Shown: positions 50,186-58,591 of the stretch, one piece after another | Layout: every line of letters starts with the position of its first letter | Position numbering within the stretch: position 1 is the stretch's first letter | Notes under the pieces: generated by a model | The model's database searches: none | What the model saw: the letters and a program-made list of their open reading frames with translations, nothing else | Told to the model about the DNA's origin: nothing | Position numbers and translations under genes: made by a program | Source: Nitrososphaerota archaeon | GTDB lineage: Archaea > Thermoproteota > Nitrososphaeria > Nitrososphaerales > UBA183 | Direction: 5' to 3' | Assembly: GCA_029784825.1 (NCBI GenBank) | Contig: JAFMAU010000008.1 | Location: forward strand, 13,475 to 77,474 | Length of the DNA stretch: 64,000 bases

Positions 50186-50611
50186 ACGAAGATCATTCTT
50201 TTCGTCTGCGTGGAGAACACCTTCAGGAGCGTCCTATCGGAGGAGCTCTTCAACTCGAGGGCGCCATCCGGCTGGCATGCGGAGAGCGCCGGGGTGAGCC
50301 CCGCCAAGACAGTGAACCCGAACGTGCGCGAGCTCCTAAGAGAGGTCGGCATCGCCTTGACCGAAAGATCCCCCCGGCTCGTGACACCGGAGCTTGTCGG
50401 CAAGGCATCGAGGGTCGTCACCTTCGGCTGCCTCGACAGGTGCCCCATCGGGGCTGAAGGGAAGGGGGAGGATTGGCCTCTGCCCGGGGCCACGGGCAAG
50501 ACCTTCGAGCAGCTCAGAGAGATAAGAGACGAGTTGGCGACGCAGGTTGACGATCTGATAGCGAGATACTGCGTCCCGGCCCAGGCGGTAGGCGGACACG
50601 GCCGGAGCTAG
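50186..50611 (+). CDS. Low-molecular-weight phosphatase / arsenate reductase-like protein, probable ACG start
   Basis: 141 residues counted from ACG 50186. The P-loop is FVCVENTFRS (Cys-x5-Arg, ending in Ser) preceded by the strand KIILF; later FGCLDRCPIG has the paired Cys found in thioredoxin-coupled ArsC. The only conventional start that keeps the frame, GTG 50210, lies after the catalytic Cys, so it cannot be the true start. An ATTATATC box is centred at about 50160, and 26 nt later lies ACG 50186, which would be the first codon of a leaderless message. The enzyme should be a cytoplasmic phosphatase or arsenate reductase. Confidence 0.75.
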   Translation, partial: TKIILFVCVENTFRSVLSEELFNSRAPSGWHAESAGVSPAKTVNPNVRELLREVGIALTERSPRLVTPELVGKASRVVTFGCLDRCPIGAEGKGEDWPLPGATGKTFEQLREIRDELATQVDDLIARYCVPAQAVGGHGRS

Positions 50612-50618
50612 CTCGCCG

Positions 50619-50984
50619 ATGCCCACACCAGGGATCGATGCCCTCAGAGAGGAGCTCCTCAGGGCCGCCAGGGCGCGCGGGACTCTCACCTATGGGCAGC
50701 TGATGAAAATCTTGGGCATTTCGAGAGGTCGTCCCCTCTTCGACGCCATAGTGGAGGTGGACAGGGCCGAGTACGCGAAGGGAGCTCCAGGGTTCGCAGC
50801 CATAATCGTGCGCAAGGACACCGGATTCCCGGGCGGCGGCTTCTTCTGCGACAACGACCTCCCGGCTTCGCTGAAGAGGCCCTTCTCCCGTGCCGACGAC
50901 CCAAAGCTGTCGGCGGCGGAGATAAACTACGTCAAAGAAGCTCAGAAGAAGATCTGGGACCATTACTCGACGAGCCCTCGTTAG
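50619..50984 (+). CDS. Conserved hypothetical protein
   Basis: 121 residues from ATG 50619, 7 nt after the ArsC-like gene and probably in the same transcript. Recognisable blocks are LTYGQLMKILGISRGRPLFD (helical, HTH-like), APGFAAIIVRKDTGFPGGGF and AAEINYVKEAQKKIWDHY. Proteins with the VRKDTGxPGxGFF motif are scattered in archaea and bacteria without assigned function. The motif may be part of a nucleotide- or phosphate-binding surface. Confidence 0.68.
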   Translation: MPTPGIDALREELLRAARARGTLTYGQLMKILGISRGRPLFDAIVEVDRAEYAKGAPGFAAIIVRKDTGFPGGGFFCDNDLPASLKRPFSRADDPKLSAAEINYVKEAQKKIWDHYSTSPR

Positions 50985-51071
50985 TCCGGCAGGGTCCCAC
51001 GGGATACCCGCTCCAGAATACACGACGGCCTGACGAAATCACCTTAACGAGGGGAGCCTGGGGTCTGTACG

Positions 51072-52109
51072 TTGCGACCTACCAGAGACAGACTGTTCGA
51101 CTGGATCCTGAGCCTTGGGCCAACGGCGAAGTACAACCTGACCTCAAGCGGGCTCACCGAGCCCGCCCTGAAGGCCATGGGGGTGGAGACTTCCTACGAG
51201 AAGTTCGCAGCCGGGAAGACGGATCTCGCCTTCGCTGAAGCGTTCGCAGACGAAGTCGCCAGGCTCTATGGAGTGGACCCCGAGAACGTTGTCGTAACCG
51301 CCGGAGCTTCGGAGGCCATATTCCTGACGTATTCCGTCTTTGCACCCGGCAGGGCCGTGGTGGTCCCTCTCCCGAACTACCCACCGATGTTCACTGTCCC
51401 GAGGGCGTTGGGCATGGACGTGTCTCATTCCGTCTTCCGCGCGAAGTCCTGCCGGGCTCTCCTGGGCCTGACCGACCCCAACAACCCCACCGGCAGGTCT
51501 CTGGACGCCGACGCAGTCGACCGGCACATCGACCAGCGCGGCCGAACGACCATATTCGTCAACGAGACTTACAGAGAATTCACCTTCCCTGACAGACCGG
51601 AGACTCACTTCAAGGAGTCCGCCGGAATAGTCGCCTCGAACACCATGACCAAATTCTACGGCCTCGGCAGACTCAGGGTCGGATGGATTCTGGCGGACAG
51701 AAAGATTGCTCGCCTTCTGCTGCACGCGAAGTGGGCCGTCAGCGGGCATGACTCGGAGTACTCGCTGTGGCTCGCGACCCAGGCCCTAAAGAAGCGAGAG
51801 GCGTTCGTCGACCGGGCATGGCGCATCTCCAGGGGGAACGTGACGCTTGTCCGGAGTTTCCTCGAGCAGACCAGGGGGGTATCTGCAGAGCTGGGAGCCG
51901 CCCCTTTTTGCCTTGTCAGATACACTCGAGGGCGTCCTTCGGTCGAATTCGGCCGGCGGCTCCTGGAGAGAACCGGGGTTCTTGTCGCTCCCGGAGACTT
52001 CTTCGGCGCTCCGAAAGCATTCCGGCTCTGCTTTACCGCCAGCGAGGAGACGCTGAAAAAGGGCCTCGAGGCTCTCTCGGGGTTCCTCAACGACCCTTCC
52101 GCCCGATAG
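51072..52109 (+). CDS. PLP-dependent aminotransferase, fold type I
   Basis: 345 residues. Characteristic segments: VTAGASEAIFLTYSVFAPG, VPLPNYPPMFTVPRALG, LTDPNNPTGRSLD, and the PLP Lys in SNTMTKFYGLGRLRVGW (TKxxGLxxLRxGW). The C-terminal part has LVRYTRG and LVAPGDFFGAPKAFRLCF with the carboxylate-binding Arg. It fits the class I/II aminotransferase group (aspartate/aromatic/histidinol phosphate); the amino donor is unknown. The start is TTG 51072, 26 nt after a CCTTAACG box. Confidence 0.88.
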   Translation: MRPTRDRLFDWILSLGPTAKYNLTSSGLTEPALKAMGVETSYEKFAAGKTDLAFAEAFADEVARLYGVDPENVVVTAGASEAIFLTYSVFAPGRAVVVPLPNYPPMFTVPRALGMDVSHSVFRAKSCRALLGLTDPNNPTGRSLDADAVDRHIDQRGRTTIFVNETYREFTFPDRPETHFKESAGIVASNTMTKFYGLGRLRVGWILADRKIARLLLHAKWAVSGHDSEYSLWLATQALKKREAFVDRAWRISRGNVTLVRSFLEQTRGVSAELGAAPFCLVRYTRGRPSVEFGRRLLERTGVLVAPGDFFGAPKAFRLCFTASEETLKKGLEALSGFLNDPSAR

Positions 52110-52140
52110 GCGGGAACCGCCCGATTGCAGCATAGCCGGC

Positions 52141-52848
52141 CTACGGCTTTAGCAGCTCCGACAAGGCCTTGCTCGGGTCAGGAGCTTCGGTGATGGCTCG
52201 CCCCACGAGCACGAAGTCTGCCCCGGCCGCGAGTCCGGCCCTGGCGTCCCCGCCCTGCGCTCCGACCCCAGGCGAGAAGATGAGGCAGTCTCTCCCCACG
52301 ATCCCTCTTGTCTCCCTCATCCTCTCTGTCGACTTCGCAGAGACTATGACCCCGTCTGCCCCCCAGTCTCTTGCCCTCTCTGCGAAGACCCTGTAGAGCG
52401 GTTTCCCACCCTCCAGACGGAGCTCATACCCTTCGCTCGCGCCCTTATGGCTCATGTAGACCAGGAAGATTACACCGTTGTCCTCGGAGTGCGCCCGCTC
52501 CAGCACGCCACCGAGCCCTTCCTGCCTCCCAACGATGGGATTGACGATCAACGCGTCGAACCCGAACTCGAAGAGGGAGTCTACGATGTTCAGGTTGGTG
52601 GACTCGATGTCGTTCACCTTCAGGTCGGCAACAAGAGGGAGCGCCTCTTCGTGGCAGAGTTCCAGGATGCCTTCGAGTCCGCGGAGGCCGTAAGGGAGGA
52701 GCAGATGGTGGTTCAGCTTCACCCCAGCAATACCCTCCTTGGTGGCGCGCAGGATGTGCTCCGCCCTCGACAGCCTCGACTCAACGGGGTCCCAAAGGTC
52801 GAGGTTGAGGATGACCCTGCTCCCCCTCGATGAGGACGACCTGAGCAT
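52141..52848 (-). CDS. pyrF: Orotidine 5'-phosphate decarboxylase
   Basis: 235 residues from ATG 52848. The active-site block is LPLVADLKVNDIESTNLNIV (DxKxxD with Lys and both Asp); also VILNLDLWDP at the N-terminus and the phosphate loop ADFVLVGRAITEAPDPSKAL. It decarboxylates OMP to UMP, the last step of de novo pyrimidine synthesis. It is the final gene of the minus-strand pyrimidine run, 17 nt after pyrD. Compared with typical archaeal PyrF it has a slightly divergent N-terminus (SRAEHILRATKE). Confidence 0.92.
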   Translation of the reverse strand: MLRSSSSRGSRVILNLDLWDPVESRLSRAEHILRATKEGIAGVKLNHHLLLPYGLRGLEGILELCHEEALPLVADLKVNDIESTNLNIVDSLFEFGFDALIVNPIVGRQEGLGGVLERAHSEDNGVIFLVYMSHKGASEGYELRLEGGKPLYRVFAERARDWGADGVIVSAKSTERMRETRGIVGRDCLIFSPGVGAQGGDARAGLAAGADFVLVGRAITEAPDPSKALSELLKP

Positions 52849-52865
52849 CCTGTCTCTGAAACCAG

Positions 52866-53780
52866 TCAAACCGGCTTCCCCTTCAGTCCCCCTCGGTGCG
52901 CGGCCCCCACGAGATCGCCCAGCCTGGAGAGGCCCTTCCTTTCCAGGTACGAGATAATTCCGAGGTTGATGTCGTTGAAGATCTCGAACCTCCTGATCGT
53001 CGCCGTCCCCAGCTGGACTGCGTCGGCCCCCGCGAGGAAGAACTGCACGGCGTGCTCCCAGCTGGCCACCCCTCCACATCCCACTATCGGGACGTCGAGC
53101 TGTTCTCTGAGCTCATACACGCACCGCAGGGCTATCGGCCGCATCGCTTCCCCGGACAGCCCGCCATAACCATTGGACAGCGAAGGCCGGCCCGTTTCTA
53201 TGTCGATCGGGAGCGCCCTGACCGTGTTCACCGCTGTGAGCCCGTCCGCACCCGCGTCGACCGCGGCCCTGGCCACCTCAGTCAGCCTGTCGGTGTTCGG
53301 GGAGAGCTTGGCGTACACTGGCTTCTTCGTGCCCCTCCTGACCGCCCTTGTCACATCCGCGACCCGGTCCGGGTCATGCCCTATCTCGGTCCCCACGCCG
53401 GAGACGTGAGGGCAACTGAGGTTCATCTCATACGCCGCGAAATCGTTGCCGTCCAGTCTCTTGACGACGTCCCCGAACTCCTCCTCATCACCGCCGAATA
53501 CCGAGACAATTATCGGGAGCCCCCTCCCCTTTAGCCGGGAAAGCTCCTCAGAGAACTTGTCGGCCCCAGGGTTCGGCAACCCCGCTGCGTTGACCATCCC
53601 GGCGTCGACCTCGACCAAGGTCGGCTCGGGGTACCCCTCCCTTGGGGCGGGACCGATTGATTTCGTGACTGCTCCTCCTGCCCCCGCCCTGATTGCCTCG
53701 ATTACCCTGGAGAGCGAGCCCCCTTGCACCCCGGAGGCGAGCAACAACGGGTTCGAAAGCTGCAAACTCCCCATTTTCAC
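52866..53780 (-). CDS. pyrD: Dihydroorotate dehydrogenase
   Basis: 304 residues from GTG 53780 (ATG 53774 is an alternative). Class 1 features: LSNPLLLASGVQGG, TKSIGPAPREGYPEP, GMVNAAGLPNPG, the NLSCPHVSG block with the catalytic Cys of class 1B, and VGCGGVASWEHAVQFFLAGA for FMN phosphate. It oxidises dihydroorotate to orotate in the cytoplasm. A class 1B enzyme normally pairs with PyrK; no pyrK is seen here, so an electron partner must be encoded elsewhere. Confidence 0.93.
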   Translation of the reverse strand: MKMGSLQLSNPLLLASGVQGGSLSRVIEAIRAGAGGAVTKSIGPAPREGYPEPTLVEVDAGMVNAAGLPNPGADKFSEELSRLKGRGLPIIVSVFGGDEEEFGDVVKRLDGNDFAAYEMNLSCPHVSGVGTEIGHDPDRVADVTRAVRRGTKKPVYAKLSPNTDRLTEVARAAVDAGADGLTAVNTVRALPIDIETGRPSLSNGYGGLSGEAMRPIALRCVYELREQLDVPIVGCGGVASWEHAVQFFLAGADAVQLGTATIRRFEIFNDINLGIISYLERKGLSRLGDLVGAAHRGGLKGKPV

Positions 53781-53797
53781 CTCGATTGCGTCCGCGC

Positions 53798-54421
53798 TCA
53801 GGCCTTCCCGCCATCCATCTGTCTGAGCACTGCCTGATAGTCCGCCTTGGTGACCTTCTTCTCTTGGTACAGCGTCTCCACAAGCTCCCTGACGTCCACG
53901 AAGGATGTGAGGCCCACGCCGGCGCGGGCGAGGTTCTGCTTCCCGCCCTCGAGCCTGTCCACCAGCACGAGGGCGTCCTTGACCACGCACCCGGACCTCC
54001 GGAGCGCGTCCACAGCCGAGAGCATGCTCCCTCCAGTCGTCACGAGGTCGTCGACCACGAGGCAGCGCCAGCCGGGGACTACGGCGCCCTCGACCAACTT
54101 CCCGAGGCCGTGCCCCTTCTCCTCCCTCCGGACATACACCATGGGCTTCTTGAGAAGGTAGGCGAGCGGGGACGAGACCGTCACTCCCGCGGTCGCCACT
54201 CCCGCCACCGAGTCGAACCTCCCTTCGCCCAACTCCTTCGCCGCAGCGAGGTATGCCGACACGGCCAGCCCGTACGCTTCGGGGTCGCTCGGCACCACCC
54301 TCAGGTCGAGGTAGTATGAGCTGCTCTTCCCGCTGGCAAGGGTGAATTTCCCGAACCTCAGGGCTCCAATGCGGAAGAGCGCCTCTGCCAAAGCCACCCT
54401 TCCACCCGCAGGCCCTGACAT
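53798..54421 (-). CDS. pyrE: Orotate phosphoribosyltransferase
   Basis: 207 residues. The PRPP-binding motif is RCLVVDDLVTTGGSMLSAVD; the orotate-binding start reads FGKFTLASGKSSSYYLDLR, and the flexible loop RREEKGHGLGKLVEG contains the catalytic Lys. It couples orotate and PRPP to OMP. Order in the run is pyrE, pyrD, pyrF. Confidence 0.93.
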   Translation of the reverse strand: MSGPAGGRVALAEALFRIGALRFGKFTLASGKSSSYYLDLRVVPSDPEAYGLAVSAYLAAAKELGEGRFDSVAGVATAGVTVSSPLAYLLKKPMVYVRREEKGHGLGKLVEGAVVPGWRCLVVDDLVTTGGSMLSAVDALRRSGCVVKDALVLVDRLEGGKQNLARAGVGLTSFVDVRELVETLYQEKKVTKADYQAVLRQMDGGKA

Positions 54422-54446
54422 CGGGAAACCGCCCTGAAAGTCAGGT

Positions 54447-55103
54447 TTAAGCCTTGAAGGTCGGGTCCGCGGCCCGAGCCCTATCGAGGATCCGCTTCAC
54501 CTCGATGTCCTCGACCTGCCCGAAGTCGCCGTAGAACTCCCCGATGGCGAGGAATGGCCCGGGCGTCTGCAGGCACACCACCTTCGTCCCGTCCTCGGCG
54601 AGGGTCTCGATGGCGTCCTTTGGAGCGACGGGGACCGCCACCACAATCTCCTTCGCCCTCCTCTTCTTGACCGACATGACCGCGGCGCTCACCGAGCTCC
54701 CTGTCGCGATGCCGTCGTCTACGATCAGGACCACCTTCCCCTCTAGGCGCGGGTACGGCTTGTCCCCCCTCAGGGCCTCCATCCTGTCGTCGACCTCCTT
54801 TCTCTTCTTCCTGATCTGATCGTCCAGGTAGTCCGAGCTCGCCCCGAGGGACTCCGCCGCCTGCCTGTCCATGATGACGTCCCCCTCCTGTGTCACAGCG
54901 CCAAGGGCGAACTCCGGTTCCCCCGGGGCCTCTATCTTCCTCGTGACCACGATGTCCAGGGGAGCTCGCAGCGCGTCCGCAACCTCGCTCGCCACGACCA
55001 CCCCGCCCCTAGGTATCCCCAGTACGACTGCGTCCTTGCCCCTGTAGCTCTTCAGGGCCTCGCCCAGTCTCTTCCCCGCCTCGACCCTGTTCCTGAAGAT
55101 CAC
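54447..55103 (-). CDS. Predicted phosphoribosyltransferase (COG1926 type)
   Basis: 218 residues. The PRPP motif is VVLIVDDGIATGSSVSAAV; the N-terminal half contains VVLGIPRGGVVVASEVADAL and IVVTRKIEAPGEPEFALGAV, the hallmark of the COG1926 group, whose substrate is unknown. The start overlaps the stop of the DUF998 gene by 4 nt. Its position ahead of pyrE suggests a role in nucleobase salvage or in the pyrimidine pathway; that is inference. Confidence 0.9.
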   Translation of the reverse strand: MIFRNRVEAGKRLGEALKSYRGKDAVVLGIPRGGVVVASEVADALRAPLDIVVTRKIEAPGEPEFALGAVTQEGDVIMDRQAAESLGASSDYLDDQIRKKRKEVDDRMEALRGDKPYPRLEGKVVLIVDDGIATGSSVSAAVMSVKKRRAKEIVVAVPVAPKDAIETLAEDGTKVVCLQTPGPFLAIGEFYGDFGQVEDIEVKRILDRARAADPTFKA

Positions 55104-55825
55104 GTCCTTCCCCTCATCCGCTCGCCCGGAGGTGATATTTGGCTAGTGGCACCGTGCTCCAACTCCACGGCCTGCGGCGCCTTCACATGGGACGGCCTGG
55201 CAATCAAGATCCCGGACACGACCCCGACCCAAAGCAAGACCGAGCCGAGGAAGAGCCGCTCCAGCAGCCCTCCATAACCAGAGGAGAAGCCTGGCGCGAT
55301 CGGGGAGGCGATCTCCACGATGAAAAGGAGGACCGTGAGCGCTGCGAGCGGGACGGCTGCACCCTTCGCTCCCCCTATCCCCCTGTTCCTGGCCATCCCC
55401 AGGGAGATGAACATGGCACCTGCCGAGCCGCAGAGGAACGCGATGATCGCAACGGCGAGGTGGACCGCCCCGTGCAACGAAACCGGGGCCGGGGGGACGT
55501 CGGCAGGGAAGGCAGCCAGGAGGAGCGCGCCCACAGACCACGCGGCGAAGAGATACCCTCCTCTCCTGAACATGGGGCCTGGCGTGTCCATGCTGTTCGC
55601 AGTCAGGGCCAACCCAAACAGGAAGCAAAGCGAGAGGACCCCGCGGAGGATGAAGTTCAGTGTCATGAGGTAGCCGTAGGGACCCACGGCAAGGTAGCTT
55701 TCCGCCTGGCTGATCGGGCTGTAATAGGGCGGGAGCGACTGGACGACGGCCTCTAGTGCCACGTACAAGACGATGCCAGCGATGGCGACCCCGAACAACA
55801 GACGGGCGCGCCTCGCCTGCGTCAT
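55100..55825 (-). CDS. DUF998 membrane protein
   Basis: 241 residues from ATG 55825. Six membrane helices; first helix RLLFGVAIAGIVLYVALEAV, then YSPISQAESYLAVGPYGYLM, which is typical of DUF998 proteins (ISxxxSxxxxGxxG). The family is of unknown function; some members sit with nucleotide or lipid genes. A 4-bp overlap couples it to the phosphoribosyltransferase gene. Confidence 0.82.
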   Translation of the reverse strand: MTQARRARLLFGVAIAGIVLYVALEAVVQSLPPYYSPISQAESYLAVGPYGYLMTLNFILRGVLSLCFLFGLALTANSMDTPGPMFRRGGYLFAAWSVGALLLAAFPADVPPAPVSLHGAVHLAVAIIAFLCGSAGAMFISLGMARNRGIGGAKGAAVPLAALTVLLFIVEIASPIAPGFSSGYGGLLERLFLGSVLLWVGVVSGILIARPSHVKAPQAVELEHGATSQISPPGERMRGRT

Positions 55826-55932
55826 CTCATCGGTTTCTGACAAAATCCGATGGCCACCCAGGCGCCAAGGTCTTAGAAGTTGCGCAGGAACTCGGCTTAA
55901 ATCCGTGCTGTCCCGCTGGCGAGGGCCTGCCA

Positions 55933-56613
55933 ATGCGGAGAAGGAGACGTGGCCCGCGCAGGGCATTCCTCTACGTGGTCCCAGTCGTCGTTGCCCTCCT
56001 GGCCGTCGCGCTCCTGTATCCCCGCGGAGCGCAGGAGAAGCCCATCATCCTCTACGTGAATCAGGGAAACGGCGCCGTGAACGGATCCAACTTCGGGCAG
56101 ATGCTGACCTTCGCTTCTTCGCACGGCTTTAACACCGTCTTCTTCCAGGTCTACAGGGAGGGGAACCTCCTCTTCGGGAGGAGCCAGCTGGGCCTCTTCG
56201 TCAACCAGTCACATGCCGAAGGCCTCAAGATCTTCTTCGCCCTGTACATCACCAACTCGTCGCAGACGATACCCGCCGCAGTAATGGGACTCGGTGAAGA
56301 CGGCATAAGCCTGGATATGTCCGCCCTAGATACATCGGCTCAGGAGGTCCTCCTGCAAGCACTGTCGGAGTGCCGCTGCCAGACGGGGGTCACCACGACC
56401 GACATGGGCTCACCACTGAAGCCAGACCTCCTCATCCTTGAGACCTACGGCCCCTCACTGCAACAGTACATCAGGCCCGGTGTCGTAGCCTCAGTCGGCG
56501 TCTTCGCCACCTCGAGCCGGTCGGACTACCAGCAGCAGTACCAGTACGCGCTTGCTAACAGCGACGGGGTGATGGTATTCGACTACGCCGGGCTCCTCAA
56601 AAGCGGGTACTGA
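55933..56613 (+). CDS. Membrane-anchored TIM-barrel-like protein of unknown function
   Basis: 226 residues from ATG 55933 (MRRRRRGPRRAFLYVVPVVV). A basic N-terminus precedes one membrane helix (residues 10-30); the rest is extracytoplasmic. PIILYVNQGNGAVNGSNFGQ, FNTVFFQVYREGNLLFGRSQ, GLKIFFALYITNSSQTI and GISLDMSALDT alternate strands and helices as in barrel glycosidase-like folds, but no catalytic pair is obvious. A GGCTTAAATCC box about 32 nt upstream supports the start. Confidence 0.6.
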   Translation: MRRRRRGPRRAFLYVVPVVVALLAVALLYPRGAQEKPIILYVNQGNGAVNGSNFGQMLTFASSHGFNTVFFQVYREGNLLFGRSQLGLFVNQSHAEGLKIFFALYITNSSQTIPAAVMGLGEDGISLDMSALDTSAQEVLLQALSECRCQTGVTTTDMGSPLKPDLLILETYGPSLQQYIRPGVVASVGVFATSSRSDYQQQYQYALANSDGVMVFDYAGLLKSGY

Positions 56614-56667
56614 GCGTCCGGATCAGGGCTACGGGTATAAAGCAGGACGCGCCGAACGCCCGCAGGC

Positions 56668-57039
56668 ATGCCAGTGAAGCGGGCGGGAACTGCGAAGCCC
56701 CAGAAGGCGGACAGGGCTGTCAAGACGGAGATCGAATGGCTCGTCGACAGGCGCGACGGGGCCCCGAACTTTGAGATGAGGAGGTTCACGATCAAGCCGG
56801 GCGGGAGCATCCCCAAACACTACCACCCTGACATCGAGCACGAGCAGTATGTGCTCAAGGGGAAGTACAAGGTTGGCATAGGGAAGGAGGTCCACAGCGT
56901 CAAGGCGGGGGACTCGATATACATCCCGAAGGGGACTGCCCATTGGTACAGGAACGCGGGAAGTGAAAGCGCAGAGTTCCTCTGCATCGTCCCAAAGACG
57001 GAGAAGTACGACTCCGTCTATCTAGAGGAGTCCGAGTAG
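56668..57039 (+). CDS. Small cupin protein
   Basis: 123 residues. A single cupin barrel: IKPGGSIPKHYHPDIEHEQY (motif 1, His-x-His and Glu ligands) and VKAGDSIYIPKGTAHWYRN (motif 2 with His). The full metal site is present, in contrast with the larger cupin protein at 7723. A GGTATAAAG box is centred about 30 nt upstream of ATG 56668. Function is unknown. Confidence 0.88.
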   Translation: MPVKRAGTAKPQKADRAVKTEIEWLVDRRDGAPNFEMRRFTIKPGGSIPKHYHPDIEHEQYVLKGKYKVGIGKEVHSVKAGDSIYIPKGTAHWYRNAGSESAEFLCIVPKTEKYDSVYLEESE

Positions 57040-57044
57040 GCCGG

Positions 57045-57509
57045 TCAAGGTCTCCTCACCCTGGGAAACACCTCCAGCGGAGAATTCGCCCCCACCACCC
57101 AGACCTCCCACTCGTCCCTCACCTTCATGTCAACAGAGCCGAGCTTCCCCTGGGGGACGGCGAGTATCTTCCTCATCGAGCCGCGTCTGAAGAGGTAGGG
57201 CTGGAACCAGACCGACCTGTGCCTCTTCTTGTCGAGCCTGCGCATGTCGGGGCGCGTCTCGCACTCCACCAGGACGAGCTCCTCGCTCCCTCCCCTTGAC
57301 CTGTACCCGAGGAGGTCGGGCCTGTAAGACGACCATGAGACCTTCTCTCTCGGTGGGAAGGGCGGCTCTTCGACCACCGCATAGTCCTCCCGCTCCAGTT
57401 CGCTCTTTACGACTGCCTTCATCGACCTGTGGAGCTGCGACTCCATGCGGCCAACCGCGTTCGCCTCCGATTTGACCCTTGGGATGTGCGACCGTGCACC
57501 AAATGTCAC
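57045..57509 (-). CDS. PD-(D/E)xK-like nuclease-fold protein
   Basis: 154 residues; the start is uncertain between 57509 and ATG 57446 (MESQLHRSMK). The core has WSSYRPDLLGYRSRGGSEEL followed by VLVECETRPDMRR, that is, a Pro-Asp strand, a turn and a strand with Glu-x-Glu, which is how PD-(D/E)xK nucleases arrange their Asp and Glu/Gln-x-Lys residues. Here Lys is replaced by Glu/Thr. I infer a degenerate or divergent nuclease fold. It converges with the cupin gene, 5 nt apart. Confidence 0.55.
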   Translation of the reverse strand: MTFGARSHIPRVKSEANAVGRMESQLHRSMKAVVKSELEREDYAVVEEPPFPPREKVSWSSYRPDLLGYRSRGGSEELVLVECETRPDMRRLDKKRHRSVWFQPYLFRRGSMRKILAVPQGKLGSVDMKVRDEWEVWVVGANSPLEVFPRVRRP

Positions 57510-58108
57510 AGTTTACAGACGCGGAATCGGAGGCCGACGCCCGCCCTGCCCCCGACCCCTGGCGTTCTGCAGTACATGATATGGTGGTCAACAGAAAATC
57601 TGCTGTTTGTCATCAAGTGAAGTCAAGCAAGGATAACAGTCGTTCAACCCAGTATGCTGGTAGCTCTCTCGCTGTTGGCTCTGCCGATGGCCTGGGACGC
57701 AGTCCGAGTCGACGCCGGTTACGCGCGAGGTCGGGAATATTCCGGGCTGCCCCTCGGTCCGAGGCGGAGTCTTGTGCACGCCAGAGCCAGGTGTGGTCCG
57801 ACGACCACGCTTCGGGAAGGCGGAGAAGCGCAGGCGCAGTGGGAGCGCACGAAGGAGACGGCACGAAGGAGGATGAGAACCCTTCTTCGTCCGAGCGAGG
57901 TGCAGAGCTCCATGCTTAGCACCGGACCCGGACGGCGAAGTGTTCGAGCCCAAGGTCGTGCTGGATCCGGAATGCGCTTCCACCCTTGCCTGCGACTCGA
58001 AGCCGGAACGGAGCGCGGAAGGAAGGCCGCACGTGACTCTGACGGGCAGACGAAGACAGCGAGGGGCGGCTTTGTCCTTAACTACGGCTCCCTCCGCGGG
58101 GTGTCACC
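57510..58108. other. Gene-poor stretch of about 600 nt
   Basis: No frame here has convincing protein character; the longest plus-strand one (57654-58112) is Arg/Gly-rich and low in hydrophobic structure. GGAATATTCC (57734-57743) is a 10-bp palindrome, and CCTC/GAGG-type short stems occur nearby. I searched by eye for RNase P RNA, SRP RNA and tRNA signatures and saw none. CCTTAACTA at about 58075 is the probable promoter of the FKBP gene. Confidence 0.4.
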
Positions 58109-58441
58109 TTGAGCGAAGTCACTGCGCAGAACGGCGATACCATATCGGTGCACTACCTGGGAAAGTTCCCGGGCGGGAAGGCCTTCGACACGAGCATGAA
58201 AGCCGAAGCGGTCAAGGCGGGGTTGTACAACCCGGCCCGCGACTACAAGCCCCTCCAGGTGGTCCTCGGCAGGCACCAGGTCATCAGCGGGTTCGAGGAG
58301 GCCCTCATGGGCATGAAGATCAACGAGACAAAAGAGGTCACCCTTCCGCCTGAGAAGGCGTACGGCAGGTCGGGCAACCATCCGATGGCGGGGAAGACCC
58401 TCCAGTTCAGACTGCTTGTGACCAACATCAAGAAGCCATAG
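58109..58441 (+). CDS. FKBP-type peptidyl-prolyl isomerase
   Basis: 110 residues of a minimal FKBP. GDTISVHYLGKFPGGKAFDT gives the Tyr and Phe-Asp pocket, LQVVLGRHQVISGFEEALMG the Val-Ile-x-Gly motif, and EVTLPPEKAYGRSG the conserved Tyr-Gly. A disordered insertion in the flap (KAEAVKAGLYNPARDY) is longer than in human FKBP12. It accelerates proline isomerisation in the cytoplasm. The start is TTG 58109, about 29 nt after a CCTTAACTA box. Confidence 0.92.
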   Translation: MSEVTAQNGDTISVHYLGKFPGGKAFDTSMKAEAVKAGLYNPARDYKPLQVVLGRHQVISGFEEALMGMKINETKEVTLPPEKAYGRSGNHPMAGKTLQFRLLVTNIKKP

Positions 58442-58591
58442 ACCCGTCTGCCTGGCCTTCACATGTCTGTTGTACTACGTCATGACCCTTCGTTTGCACA
58501 CATCCGCGCCCTCTCAACCCTTCGAGCGACTGGTGTATTCGCCTTGACACCGAAGCTATTTACCCTCGGATAGGCTATCCTAGTGATACAG

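Noticed and set aside
57510..58108. RNase P RNA, SRP RNA or tRNA
   Set aside because: I found no GAGGAAAGTCC or AGAAA-type RNase P core, no SRP GGAAGNNAGCA loop and no T-arm GTTCRANNC inside a closing stem. A model search could still find a divergent RNA.
57654..58112. 152-codon plus-strand frame in the gap before FKBP
   Set aside because: After a short hydrophobic start it is Arg/Gly/Ser-rich with no structure-like pattern and it runs into the FKBP start.
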